Notes: a model not told the origin generated them from the sequence alone. 64,000 nucleotides of DNA from Paragonimus skrjabini miyazakii (GCA_014338405.1 JTDE01000746.1:51081-115080); one strand, 5' to 3'. Shown: positions 46,291-58,833, counted from the stretch's first letter. Numbers and translations: made by a program.

Positions 46291-48479
46291 TAAGACAGAA
46301 GTAGATAAGCTGGATGGGCTTGGAAAACATGGCCAATTTCAAACAATATTCGCGGATCGGGAAAATTTTCGAATAACAACCAACCACCCTTGAAGAAGCC
46401 ACCGTATGAGACCACCAATACCAATGCGCCACGGTAACAAGGAAACCAAAAATAGCCATCGCTTTCATCACGTTTAACTCCAACATAAGAATGCTCTAAC
46501 AAGCATACGAAGAGGGAATCAGCGGGACGATATATGACGATCAATGGAGAAGCACCTTTGTTGACAAGGAGTAGAAGTTACATACATTCACAGACTATTA
46601 GAGTGCGTTCCCTGCTGATCCGAAGACTATTGACGACCTCCCTCCATGGAATATGGTTAGAGGCGACCATAACCTTATTCTACGAATCTCAGAAGTTTAA
46701 GTCACCAAGATAATCCGTTCACTTCAAGGACCAGCGCCCAGATCCGAACGCCCCACACTTACCTACGTAACTCACTTGCAGGCATATTCATTGACAACTT
46801 TCCCCGTTTGCAATCGATTACTGAACAACTTTCTCCACAACCAAACACTGTTCGCAGAACATTCGTAATTAGGCTATTCATCCTACTGAAGCTACCTGAT
46901 TTCCGTGCGATGTTCGCGGATTTGGTGATCACAAGGTGCTTATTCACTTGGAAGACCTCGTCGTTCCTTGAGGTAAGCAGAGGTTCGTTTGCTTACAAAC
47001 AAATTTGATAATTAAACCTAAAATTGCCCCCATAGTTTGTCTCGACATTCTTGTACAGTCCACCAGGATTTTTCACTGGCAAACTTTGGCATAGCTAGAG
47101 CCTTCGACCACGTATCCTAGGAATTTCTAATAACAGCAACCACACCACCATCATTTTGGACAACTGCCTATGTTAAGTTTACAGATTTAATAATACTCAT
47201 CCTAAAAACTACGTTTCCCTGAAGAGAGGTGCCTATGGTAAAAGCCCCCTATAGCACACATTGTTCACAGTGGCCTTGAGTGAACGTCTATCATACTTTC
47301 TTTATGTTGACTCTGTCCGAAATATATCCTGGTGGCCAAATGGACCACCTGGCCTAAAGGATTGGTTTGCTTTTAGATCCCGCATATGACACATTGGTAT
47401 TTATACTGAAACAAGGGAAGGTTATTTTATTCGAATTCCGTTTGATAGTGAATCACTCGGATAGTAAATGTATCTACATAGAAAACATAATAATAGATTT
47501 GCCATCGTTCTTGATGACAAAGCAAGTAGAAATATTAAAGTATCTGCTCCATATACAACAACATTCCACGTTCTAGGCAGACCGTTCAAATTGACAGAAA
47601 TCTTGTCAACAACCTCAGCTGCTGATCCATCAAAAATGCTAAACGAATTAATAGCAGTGCCGATAAAACTGAGATGTTGCAGATTCACCTGCTACCGAAA
47701 TTCACCCAGCTGTGGTCATATTAGGATTCTCAAGTTCCTGCAACAAACAGTGGAGTTGAAAGTTAAAAATGATCATAGCCATCAGAAGGCGAGTTTAATG
47801 TCTTATTTCACTATGATCTCGATTTTGGCACCTAGGAAAACCGTAACTTCGGTGTTTTGCGCTTGTGAATAAGAAATCTTTTAAAAACACATGGTATCAA
47901 GAAATCCAGTTCTTTAATTGCCTATGCACTATTTTTCAAACTAGTCCCTTCACTGTCTTTCTCTCATATGAATATCAGCAGCCGGAATTGTAATGGAATT
48001 GTAACGGCAAAGTAAGGAGCAAACCGAACATGTGATAAGGCTCTCTAAAAATACAATTTTGTCTGCTTGCGACATTCTCCAGCCACGGACTTTTAACAAA
48101 ACCCTCCCCACCTATTCATCAAGTCGATACAACGTAGAGCTAGCGTATTGTAAACGAAACTCCGTCGGTTATTATGCTGCACAGAGTTAACAGGGGAATT
48201 AAAACGTCGACGTTGTATCCGTCGTGAAAGCTTGACTCACCAACTCCAATCATGCATTCTTGCCCAATCTGATATATGCAGACAACATAATGTTGTAATA
48301 GTATCAGCAACTTATGACTTGAGAAATAAGAAACTCTCAATGTTCTCGGAGTCATGCATTCTCGTAAACAACCCTTTTTTAAACCTTAAATTCATATATT
48401 CAAAGACTGCACGATGTGGCTATTTATGACCCAGTACAGAAAGGGCACCACAGTCAAACTGAGAAAATATAAACACAGT
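46291..48479. other. Mostly non-coding; a few protein-like frames
   Basis: 46550-46290 (minus) may be upstream remains of the PLE-B copy. Minus frame 47688-47422 includes SFSIFDGSAAEVVDKISVNL but has no recognised domain. Plus frame 47468-47872 overlaps it, and only one at most can be real. Confidence 0.4.
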
Positions 48480-48960
48480 CCACTGAAACTTTTGTGGTGG
48501 ATTGTCAGGCCGGAGGTGGGAGCGGGGAGAGTTATGTCCAAAAACCTATAACGAGCGGATGGCGGATAATGGGTGCAATCGAATGAGTCATCGCTCGACC
48601 GGATCGGACCAACGGGCGAGACATGGTAGGCAAAATAGAATGGACGACGAAATCGGAGGCGCAACTATTCCAACACTCGTAGTAATATCTCGACACTCCC
48701 GTAGAATACGATCAAAGCCCACGGTAGGTAGACGGAGAACAACACGAGCGGCCGGACGAGCCATCACTCAACGAAATCGGAGCAACAGACGAAGAATGGT
48801 AGGCGGAAAAACCTCCGATAGACGACGCCGATCACACACATAAACCGGGCAGAAGTGCACACGACGCGTGAGCGGAAACCTGGGCGTGTCGTGGACTGGA
48901 ATGCTGACTCATAAACGCGAGCGCATGTGTAGCATGCTAACTAGCGTGTTGGACAATGAA
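48480..48960. other. GC-richer patch with degenerate internal repeats
   Basis: Clearly richer in G and C than the surroundings. Related short blocks recur: ATGGTAGGCAAAATAGAATG, AATGGTAGGCGGAAAAAC, ACGAAATCGGAGGCGC and ACGAAATCGGAGCAACAG. The plus frame 48502-48843 (113 codons) is extremely Arg-rich (for example GRRRTTRAAGRAITQRNRSN) and is more likely a product of the base composition than a gene. Possibly part of an unrecognised repeat. Confidence 0.4.
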
Positions 48961-49899
48961 GATTGTGCTTTATTGACGCCTTTTCGCTACACTTTGCTTT
49001 TCTCGTTATAAGCATCATCATTTCTCTGACACAGTGGCTACCAACAGAAATTTCACACATCCGACATCTCATAAAGTCCCCCAACAGATGGATTTCTCAA
49101 TATGTGAGATTTCTGATATTGTTGTGACATCTATTCAGGAGTCTTCCACAATAGTCCAACGATATATGAGAATTAATATACATAAGTATGATACATCCGT
49201 GTATAAATTGCAAGTAACTTTCACTTCTGACAGGTGCACTCAAGTATGCTCCATGTAATGCATAATTTACAACAGTGAATTTTTCAATGTACTTACGTCG
49301 TTTCATTAACCCATCTCGGCGTATTGAGTAAATCTCAGGTCTGAGAGATGCAAGATTTTCGTCAAAACAACTTGATACTGTTACGCCGAAAAGCGTCACA
49401 TAGTTCTAATTAGCTGATGTTTTTAAACTTTCATTTCGAATGGATAATAGATGCTATTACCGCCTGTGTTGGCGTGTCATTATTATTTGTATTTATGTAT
49501 TCCTCACAACAAACTTCTAAAATACTCCCATTATTCTAAAGATCTAATTAATTTGAATAAACGTTTTAACAATAAGAAGTAGGATTACAGCTTATACGAA
49601 CCAAGAATTCAGACTATACCCTGTTTTATGACTTGCAACATTATAAATCTTGCAACTGTCATCGATCACTTGAGACAATCTAATTTGTACCATCCTTTAA
49701 TTTAACTCAGTTATTCTGTACGTCATAAAACTAAGCTGATGTTCATTCAGTTTACAATACAACCACATTAATATTAAAGCGAATACAATACAAAAACATC
49801 TTCACACCAATCCGTACTTCTTATTGAACATTAGTCTGTTTTCACTAATCAATTGATCGCCCGGGAAGGCCAATAATGTTTGAAAACGTTTTCTTCTAA
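48961..49899. other. Non-coding stretch without a recognised gene
   Basis: AT-rich with short frames only. Nothing recognised. Confidence 0.5.
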
Positions 49900-50306
49900 T
49901 TAAGATAAGTAGGTTAACAAGGTAACGATTTTTAAAACTCGCTGTTGCTTTTTTAACACAACATAGAAAACAACTCCATTTCTGGGTATATTTTTATAAT
50001 AACAATCAAGAATACCAGTAATCCATATCATCTCACTGCCCGTGGGGTCTACAGTCAACTTTTCATAGGGCGCTTCACTGCATCCAGACGGGTACGTGTG
50101 AGTCATCTTGATTGGTAACGGTAGTAAGAAAATGGTGTGACTCCGCATCTTACCTCTTTCCAAGTAGGCAGCTTTTGGGCGTCAAACGTGAGAACAAAAC
50201 CTGACTCTACCATTGTTTTATCAATCAATGAACAGGATGTTTGGCCGCATAGGCACGGCGAAACAATATTCCATCGGCAACGTGAATGCAAAATCGTCAA
50301 TCTCAT
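49900..50306 (-). CDS. Candidate two-exon gene, about 119 aa, cysteine-containing, unrecognised
   Basis: Exon 1 runs from ATG at 50306 to 50154 (MRLTILHSRCRWNIVSPCLC, then DKTMVESGFVLTFDAQKLPT and WKE) and ends at a strong donor, GAG|GTAAGA. A 47-nt intron (50153-50107) ends TCAAG. Exon 2 (50106-49900, phase 0) reads MTHTYPSGCSEAPYEKLTVD, PTGSEMIWITGILDCYYKN and IPRNGVVFYVV, then stop. Removing the intron joins two frames that otherwise break near 50150, which is the main support. Tiny introns are known in schistosome genes. Exon 1 may extend or be preceded by others. No domain recognised; the six or more cysteines might suit a secreted protein, but no signal peptide is clear. Confidence 0.3.
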
Positions 50307-53300
50307 TGTGATATATTTCAGGTGTATAAATAAACAACCTCGAAGGTAGCTAGCTCTCTCAAACAGCACACGGCTAATCAAGCATTAGTTGGGCTAAAGT
50401 ATGGGCCCAGAGCAATAAACTGAAACAAAGTGTACATGAATGGTACAAGTGTCTGCATTTTTGTCAGAATGGATAGTCATTAGGCGATAAAACACTTTTG
50501 CGCAATGAGATATATTATACCAATCTTTACCATGTAACATTCTCACACAATTTTCATGTACACGTGCTTCGATTTATACCGCCAACACATCTGTCGGTCT
50601 ATTCGGTGACGTCTTTCATTCTAATCTTTAATGTTACGTGGACTGTTCATACAGTGTGTTGTGTCGTTACGTTATGTGGACCTGTTTAGAACAAATTGAA
50701 TTGTAACTCATTATAACCCATTAGTTTTGAGTCGGCTTAACTTTACGCGGTAATGAATTATTCACTTCTCTTTGATGTCCCCATAGGAAGTGATCTGAGA
50801 TAACCATAAAACGACATGAAAACTCATCCATAAAATGTCGATCGGATAAGGATTTACGTCAGAAGCCTTCTTGTGAGAATCGGTCAAATTCATCTACTCT
50901 TACACTGTTTACATTACCGTCAACTCCGGTTAACAGACCGACTAAACTGATTTCAGAACATTTATATAGGTATTTGTTATTTGGTAGTCACCACAATTCG
51001 TGGTGCGATCCTACTAGTATAGAAAATGCTATAACCTACGTACTGTATAAGCTATTATTTCTTTATTTGACCTACCTTCCATGATCAGGTTAAGCGCAAA
51101 ACAACTTAGGTCGATCTCACTATTCTCAAATTCATCGAATTTTGTCAAAATCATCTTCCCTACCATTTTTCCGAACCGAAGCCCTGTCCGTCAGTTTGGT
51201 CTGATCTCATGTCTATTTCGGAAAAATATAACGACAGCTATTACTTGAGTTCAGTTTGTCTTCTCTTTGGGGGAGCTTGCGCTATCCGACATCAATGGCG
51301 AGTTTGTGGGTTCTGCCACTGGAGGTGCTTTCTCATCGCTCCTGTATTGCTCCCTAAACAACTTGCTTAGTGTGTATGTTGTGCAATAATATGAGCATTA
51401 GCTCCTTACTTTTAACCTCCAGCTACCTGGTTACATATATACGTCGAAACGTGTGAAATCTTGGGTATGTCGAAATTATACTTATCTACTTTGGGGATAG
51501 TTTGTGCTTGAGATGAATCTTTATGTCCGTATCTTTGATCTGAGTGTAATGGAATTGCATGATTCCAGTTGCAATGTCTGGTTGTGGAACTCGTCGTTTC
51601 TTTCAGAATTACCGTCAGTCTGGCTAGAAACTTTTGCCTTTCAAACCGTTGTTTAACTCAACATTGAGGTGGATTTTCCTGAAAGGATACCAATACCGAA
51701 AGGAGAAAAGGCTATGTGTTTTGAAGAGCCCATATCTTTCATATATAACCGCCACAAAATCTTCATATACGAGGTCACGTTTATTTTGGGTTATTAATGT
51801 GCATTTATAGCACTTCAGCAGTCTCAAACGTATTCTGAGTTACTCACTATCGGCTTGTACATGGTAGCAAAATGTAAGTCGCGTTCAGAGGTTTTCGGTA
51901 ATTCTTACTTGCAACGTTTCGTCTCAAATTCTGCACATTAGAAAGCCAAACCCGACACAAGTTAAACGAGAAACGATACTTTTTACAACAACTTCATTAG
52001 ACTATACTCGACGGTTTCAAATTAACCAGAACTGTACCAAATACACCAACCAGTCTGGCTGGTTAAATTAAACGGAATAAGCCCCTTGGGTCAGAAATGA
52101 ATGGTTACCACTAAAAGTTACTAACCGTTGCTTGGATGCCATTCTGGAACTGTGCATTTTTAGCCGATTTCAGGTATGTTCCTGATACTCACAGCCATTT
52201 TGATTTACCGCACCGGCGCCTCAAAACCTGCGGAGTCAGTCGGGGAAAATCCTTCCTCTATCATTTGTTTTGATCAGAGAACGTCTTTCAATATATCGGA
52301 TGTCTATGTTATATAGTTGGCGCCTCATCATGCTGAATGATCGCAAACCGTTGTTGGTAGTTTTTGAATCGAAGAAATATGTTCCAGTCAACCGTTTACA
52401 AAAATGGTCAATAACATTCCCCGAATAAGAATTCCAGTTCAGATACCGACTGATTGTCAAAATCCGATGGGCAGGGGCCCTGTCGTGCTTAACAACCTCT
52501 GTCTTCTATAAATCGAAAAATGCTGTCATTGTCGCTTTCCCCTCGGAAGAGTAATCAGTCACTGCCTCTCGGATGGCATCCTTGCACTGTTACTAACAGG
52601 CGAAGTGGTTAAAGACGCCAAATGTACGATAAAACGCAATAATAGATGGTGCCGTCCGTACGCCTGCGGTTGTCACGAGACGAAATAAATGATGAGGTAT
52701 AACAGCACATCTATTTCGGAGGTTGGTTTTTGCTACGGACTTTTGTGACATGCTTACAGATCGGGTAGTAATCGCACCATAACTGGGAACACGCAGTCCG
52801 ACATCTTTAAAAAAGGAAATGTTAGAGATAATATCCATTTGGTGTGTAGACTCATGTTCACGTGATGCCTGTCCCACACCTTGTTAGCTGTGAGCTTTCC
52901 ACGGATAAACAATATAGCTATTCCACTTCCTAAAGTTCTAAATGTTCTGGTCTCACAGAATGCTGCTTTATTTATGCCCTCTCTTACCTATCAGTTACGG
53001 CAGTGAACTAATCTTTCCCTTCTACTCATTGGAATCGTTTAAAACAATCTTGTCTTAATACGACTGGCACATAAAAGACGTGGTACTCATAACCCATTTT
53101 TTAACGGCTTAGCTTGCTTTCACCATCCCTTGTCTAGCGTTACTATCGTTGTTCTCGCTGAAAAGGAACTGTGTCGAACATGGCATAACACAGCATTATG
53201 AGGTTGGACCAACAGCTGCACAGCACAAGACATGTTGTGCTCATAATCGACGGATTGAAAACTTCGGGTGTGGCCGTGCGCATGACACATGGAATACCTG

Positions 53301-53992
53301 ACGGCCAACACAAGCCCTCTCCATATCTACACTCGGAACTTTGCGAACGCGCTGAGTATCCCTCGTCTGAAAGACAAACGCAAACGAATATGGAATAAAT
53401 TAGCGTTCACTAGAACAGAAAGTGAGCGGTAGTTTAAAGTCCTAAGAAAAGAAGTGGGTGAATGACTCAAACTAAACGTAAAGTAAAAGAACTTCATTTA
53501 CGGCTTAGCGCAGGCTCAGAATCCGATCAATGAACGCTCCAAGTGAGAAAAGGAATCCCTAATAAATAGTTCTGTTTTTGACAGATGGCGTTCGTCTGCT
53601 AAGGACAACATAACTTTACTGGCAATGTATTGCAATACTGAACGAAAAGAAACTATCGTACGGTTTAACGTAATAATTGGTACAATTATAGGAAGCATAG
53701 TGTTGAATGTCCTCTTATGTGGGGATGAAATAGGACGCAATTAGAAGTAACAATGAGAATAAATTGTGAAGTTTCGCAATAGAAACGGTGACATCAGAGC
53801 CCCTATGGAATATTCACCTCGTTCAATGTCGACAGTGAACAGTTCTAAGTCACCACAGCTGATTGCGGAGAGTTACTCAAATTGGAGTTTCCATTATGCT
53901 GTAATGAACCTGGTGTTAGTACAGAACGTTTACAGTTGAACATCACTCACATGTGATCTCGTCCTTCACATTCAGATAGACTTTCCAGGCAG
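50307..53992. other. Non-coding stretch with one possible terminal exon
   Basis: Apart from the candidate exon at 51365-51251, open frames such as 52877-52593 and 51827-51624 (minus) have no domain. No repeat family recognised. Confidence 0.45.
51251..51365 (-). CDS. Possible last exon of an unrecognised gene
   Basis: After an AG at 51367-51366 the minus strand reads KLFREQYRSDEKAPPVAEPT and NSPLMSDSASSPKEKTN, then TGA at 51253-51251. The composition (charged start, then a Ser/Pro/Ala-rich tail) resembles a disordered cytosolic C-terminus. The acceptor lacks a strong pyrimidine tract, and upstream exons were not identified, although minus frame 51827-51624 lies on that side. No family recognised. 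Confidence 0.2.
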
Positions 53993-54190
53993 ATTTTTTC
54001 GAAAAGAAGCACTAGACTCGAGTTCCAATTTAGTCAGAGCTCGTCATTAATGTATATCCTTGTCACTGCCGGGGCTAGAACTCCAGCGACGATTTCATGG
54101 GGCAACCGTTTTGACCTCATATTAGGCACGACCGATTTATCATATGTGAACACTTAACCCATTTCGTCCTTTGAGTAATGATCTCGGATT
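53993..54190 (-). repeat. tRNA-derived SINE-like repeat, copy 4
   Basis: Starts TTTTCGAAAAGAAGCACTAG and shares AGAGCTCGTCATTAATGTATA, CTTGTCACTGCCGG and GGGGCAACCG with the other copies. The minus strand shows a B-box-like GAGTTCTAGCCCCGG. The A-box segment is shortened: the CACTGTGCCACTGACC part of copy 3 is deleted, leaving GACCTCATATTAGGC. The copy is therefore probably unable to recruit pol III. Confidence 0.65.
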
Positions 54191-54350
54191 ACTCATCAGT
54201 AATCTAAAATATCGCCCAGACGATAGATTTCGACTTGTCTAGGAGGTCCTAATCGTGAGGTTATCGAATGGAGTCAACAGACAGTAACTGTCTCCCATCG
54301 ACACAATCGGGCAACCTGATCATTACTCACAACCGTAGGTTTAGAGAATG
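54170..54350 (+). repeat. Inverted piece of the SINE-associated repeat next to copy 4
   Basis: Bases 54180-54345 are the reverse complement of the block that follows the SINE head at 39440-39545 (GTGAGTAATGATCAGGTTGC, then CGATTAGGACCTCCTAGAC). The piece is joined to copy 4 in the opposite orientation, forming a partial foldback with 54150-54190. Confidence 0.55.
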
Positions 54351-56231
54351 GGTGTCGGCACTAGCTTTTGCATATCGGCCTCTCAAGTATATCATAATTT
54401 CCCGTCGAAATTAACCAAATAAATCGCTTGCTATTCTAACCTCACTTTTCAAACTCTGTCAGACGCTAAGTAATGTTCTTTACAAATTGGTTGGCAGAAT
54501 CATTCTTGTTTAACAGTGCATTACTTGGGTGACCTTTCCTTTATAAAATCTACCACAATGTGAAAAGTTACTACTAGTACTCTGGTACTAACCGGTTCTG
54601 CTCTGTAGACAAATTTATGGGTGCATCCTAGCTCACAACGCTCATTTTTCTAAATCTAAACTTGTCAGTCCTGCCAGCGAATCATTGTAGTTGGATGAAA
54701 TACGGATTTTCAAATCAAACATGACCATTCAACCCCAGAAGGCTGAATCAATCTGCCTTCGATAAACACTTGTATTAAAATTTACTGGTTTGACCTTCGC
54801 ATTCTCTTTTTGGGGTAAAGGAATAAACCTTTTTTTACACGAAGTTACAATTAAAATCCGTATGGTAAGCAGCTGCCCAGAAAGCACTTTCTTGCTGTTT
54901 GAAATCTGGAGTATGCTCGATCTGTTTTTCTTAATTGTCCAGTAAGTGATTCTTAGGATTTGGATTGAGTCAGTGCGCAACATTTGGAGTTTGAGGACCA
55001 TATCACTGGAAAGACTCCTCAGTCACATTGTCTTTGTGATGTGGCACTGTCCACCTGTCGGCCAACAGATAAAATGTTCATTCATTAGCCCACAATATCC
55101 GGCTCTAGTGAATAGCTAATCCAATCACTGTCTACGTCGGAGTGTGCGGGATGACTAGTTGGGAAAACATACGTGCGTCTCCTGCATAGTACGAGTCAAC
55201 AGTTTCGTCAAATAATTTTTATCACGCCCTTAGAATATGGTCACTTCACTGCACAAAATGTTTATTTCTCTGTTGATAAAATGCTCCATATCCGACTTGG
55301 TTAAAAACGTTAAACAATAGCAGTCGTGGAATAATAAAAGAAATGCCGATCAAAGCTGCGTTTTCTGTTTTCAGAAACTTACCGCTCTGATTTTTCTAGG
55401 AGTTTCAGTTTCGCATTTCTTTTGACAATCTACTTAGGCAATCACTGTGCTTCGAATAAGGTCCACCCAGTTGCCGAATCTATTGTTCCTACCACCACAA
55501 CCGAGTCACTAAGACAATAGTCTTTCAAGTAATGAGGAAATAAATATGATCGTGAACTCGACTGGTGGTCATAGTTGCATTTTGGGGCTACTTCTGCAAT
55601 AGTTTCAGATGTTAACCATTTGATTACTTTGCGCTAGGACATGCCAAGTTCAATGTAAAATTCCTGGCAAATAGTCGGAAGCTTAATGCCCAAACAGCAA
55701 ACGAATAATATGGAGTTAAAAATGCATTACTATATCAACGGCTTAAAGGGAGAAATGAGACTGCAACTGAGGATTCAGTAGGACGTTTACAGACACTCCC
55801 TCAAACATGGTTGCGCGGACAGAATTTCATCAGTTATTTTGATAGTAAGCAGCCGTCACGCGTGGTGTACACAACCGACTGTCTGAGAATAGCAGAAAAT
55901 AGGAAATGCCCCCAACAGTGATATTTATTGGTTAGGTACGCCTAGAATGTTCTGCGGCCGGACGTGGTAGAGGTTATCCCAATGTAGCCTGGGTGATTCT
56001 AATTAGTGTATCCAAGCTACATTTAAATCGTCCGATTAACACATTCCAGTGTGGAAAACACAAGAATAACCACTCTCTCAGTTTACAACGAAGTATCTTG
56101 CCCTACAGAGATGCTGTGGTAACTATCTTTGGGGAATCGATTTCAACAGATGACTACAAGCTTCTGTAGGATATCTACAACTAATTTAGTACGACTGAAG
56201 TTGAAAAGTTAGGGCATCGTATTTAAGATGT
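54351..56231. other. Non-coding stretch without a recognised gene
   Basis: The minus frame 55001-54729 has no domain. No repeat or ribozyme core recognised. Confidence 0.5.
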
Positions 56232-58183
56232 TATTGGTAAACGGATTGCGAATAAAAAAAAGCTACGAGCAAGCTGTACTGGTCTAGATCTCAACCATCT
56301 CGAGTGATCTTCTTCAAGAGTGTTGTAATCGGAATCACATAAACAGAGGAACAGAGGTCACGTGGGGTTTTCCGTGGTTAGGTCAATTTGCGTTGCATAC
56401 TGGACCATACCCAAAGATCACTGAGCAAAAGACCAACTCATTTCTTAATGAGGTCAAAACACGGACTAGCATGGGGCATAACAAATTAGCAGTCTAATTG
56501 GTTCATCCTCAGCCCTAAGAGTTACCATCCTTCGCGATTCTGCGGCCTTCCAAAAGTATACAAAAAGGAAATACCGATACGATCTATTATTGGCTACACC
56601 GCCAGTCCAACTTACAAGCTAGCTTAGTTCAATAGCCGCATAATCAAACCACTGCAGAACAGGTTGGTAAGCATCGTTAAGGATTCTCTTGATTTTGTTA
56701 AAAAACTGGAACACGTGACATTATGTAATCATGGAACTTTTATTAGTTTTGATGTTACCTCTCTTTATACCAGTTTACTAGTAAAACATAACATTGCTGT
56801 TGTTAAAGAGTTATTAGAAGGTGATGACTGTGCTAGTGCACACATTAATCTATCACTCTTCGAAATTGTAGCTTGTCTTGTACCTTGTTTGCATTCAATC
56901 TTTTTCTCATATAACAGAAGGTTTACAAACAAAACGATAGTATGTCCACGGGTTCTCCTGTTGCACCGGCGGTAGCCAATCTTTTCCGTGGATACCTGGA
57001 CACACAAGCGATCAGTCAGTTTACCTGTCCATCACAAATTTGGTGGCGGTATGTGGATGACAGATTCGTAATCATGAAACGGACTGCTCGTCATCTGTTC
57101 CTACAGTTTCTTAACTGAAAGTACAACGGTAGTGTATTCACGTTGGAAAATGAAAGCGGTGAGCGCTCACTTAGTTTGTAGATTGTCCAGTCAAAATTGA
57201 TGAGGAACAGAGATCTCAAGTTTCTGTGTACCGAAAACCGAACCATCCTGGTCTACATCTCAACTTCAGCTCGCCGCATACAGTCGGTTTGAAGGAATTA
57301 GTCACTTGATCACTAATCAATACAGTTAATAAGATATGCACCACTAAACTCTCAAATACAACAGAGATTTCTAACCTTAAAGAAATGCTAGCCGCTAATC
57401 ATTATTCAAACGCGTTTAGTGAAAACACAGTTAAACGCATATCGACTAAGCAGGAGACTAAGCAGAACAGAACTACTGTGCCATTATTTTATCGTGAACA
57501 AACATCTGTAAAAATTCGCTCCATCCTTTCTGAGTACGCCATCCGGACCGCATTCCGGTTAGATAATACCTTCGGACGACTGGTGATGCATCCAACGCAT
57601 CCACTTTCTATAAGCGTCCAGACAGATTGCGGTTACGAAATCAAATGCGGTGAATTCAGTGCCAGTTGCATAGGTGAGACAAGTGAACAACGGAAAGTAC
57701 GTGTTGCCGAACACAAGATGCACACGCGGTTACCTCCCAAAGACGCACATCAACTCCAGAAGCTACATGCACTGTCAGAGAATCACAACCTAGGTTTTGA
57801 TCATGCTCGAATGACTCACAAGGGTCTACCGTCCCATGCGGAGTGATCCTGTGCTGAAGTTCTCACCATTTACACACAATAAGCTTGCGTTAAGCGTAAT
57901 GATACCAAACCCCTGTCTACAGTATGGATGGATAAGTAACATCACACAGACGCATCTTATCTTCATCAGTCTCACCCTAACGTAATGTGCAAAAGATTCG
58001 ACCAATCAGTTAAGATACAACGCAGACTAACCTAACCAAGGCAAACCCCACGTGACCTTTGTTCCTTTTTCAATGTAATTTTGATTACAACACTCCTGAA
58101 GAACACCACCCGAGGTGGTCGAAACGTTGAGTATTACAGCTTGCTCGTAACGCTGTGTTATTCTCAAACCATTTATCAATGAC
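56232..58183 (+). mobile_element. Penelope-like element (lineage A), longer copy with RT and GIY-YIG, decayed
   Basis: Plus-strand order: an inverted terminal repeat (about 56232-56400), then SYHPSRFCGLPKVYKKEIP and RSIIGYTASPTYKLA (about 56510-56625). Next come DSLDFVKKLEHVTL and GTFISFDVTSLYTSL (56680-56775), RT motifs with the first catalytic Asp in SFDVTSLYT. Then STGSPVAPAVANLF and WWRYVDDRFVIMKR (about 56940-57080), with the YVDD active site. The linker NKICTTKLSNTTEIS and the endonuclease region SEYAIRTAFRLDNTFGRL, YEIKCGEFSASCIGETSEQR and KVRVAEHKMHTRL end at 57846. The right repeat is 58016-58183. Several stops (such as KLA*FNS and FLN*K) and at least two frameshifts inactivate it. 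In life the RT and nuclease carry out target-primed insertion. Confidence 0.88.
58085..58165 (+). ncRNA. Hammerhead-like core in right repeat of PLE-A copy 2
   Basis: CTGAAGA at 58096-58102, a perfect six-pair stem II ACCACC/GGTGGT with loop CGA (58105-58119), and GAAA at 58121-58124. A stem III could form from CGTT (58125-58128) with AACG (58149-58152), followed by CT and GTGTT that could pair with AACAC upstream. An A-C mismatch at the base of stem II and an offset stem I make activity uncertain. The left repeat carries a more damaged version (CTTGAAGA...GAGA, minus strand, about 56290-56325). Confidence 0.5.
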
Positions 58184-58684
58184 GACGCGTTTTGGTATGT
58201 CCTGCTTTCTCAGCTGTAGACGATAAAAAACGCATTATTTTACCTGCATATTGTAAGACCATGCTATCAGGGTTTTCATCCAACTTGTACAAATCCACGT
58301 AGAATTAGTGGGAATACGCAAACCGTGACGTACTTTACACGTCAACTACGACTGTTTCGAACAAACTAAAATAAGCTCAGAATAACGGCTGTATTTTGAC
58401 GTATATCAGATAGGACTATGACGATGCAAAATTCTCTTCAGATGTTAACTCTTCCAGCTAAAATCGCGAAATCCAACAAGTTTATCAAATATCGGCATTA
58501 CAGGTTCAGTCTAATAGTTTAAACAAAACGTATAGTTCGAATGAGAATTCTATTTAAACTACTTAATACAGAGCACTCATTTACCGGAATTGCCTGTTGA
58601 AAGCTATCATAAACCTTCAAATTAACAAAATAGACAATGATGTTCAAATAAGAACAGATTTCCACGAAAGAGCCTGCTCTTCGT
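58184..58684. other. Spacer between PLE-A and the gene C exon
   Basis: AT-rich, no ORF or repeat recognised. It would include the gene C 3' UTR. Confidence 0.5.
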
Positions 58685-58833
58685 TCAAGAGACTGCCATT
58701 GTCAGGGCTATCAACAGTACAGAGGTTCCCATGAAGATTCCAGCAAAAGTCCATTCGCTTGCCCGCGGAATGCCAATGCCCATGTCGATCGATGGCTTGT
58801 TCAGCAATCCAAACGAGATCACCGCAAATACAG
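58685..58833 (-). CDS. Gene C: last exon of a third member of the four-helix membrane protein family
   Basis: After the acceptor TTCCATACAG the minus strand encodes VFAVISFGLLNKPSIDMG, IGIPRASEWTFAGIFMG and TSVLLIALTMAVS, then TGA at 58687-58685. The length (149 nt) and entry phase (1) are identical to exon 3 of genes A and B. It shares the KP..ID.G..P..SEW.F.GI..G...LL.ALT.A.S pattern covering helix 3 end and helix 4, but is clearly the most diverged member. Exons 1 and 2 were searched for on the minus strand to 64000 and not found; they may be diverged, farther away or lost. The open frame 58859-58644 overlapping it reads another phase and is not the product. Confidence 0.65.

Noticed and set aside
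47422..47872. Overlapping opposed frames of 88 (minus) and 134 (plus) codons
   Set aside because: At most one can code, neither has a domain or consistent splice sites, and they are not listed as genes.
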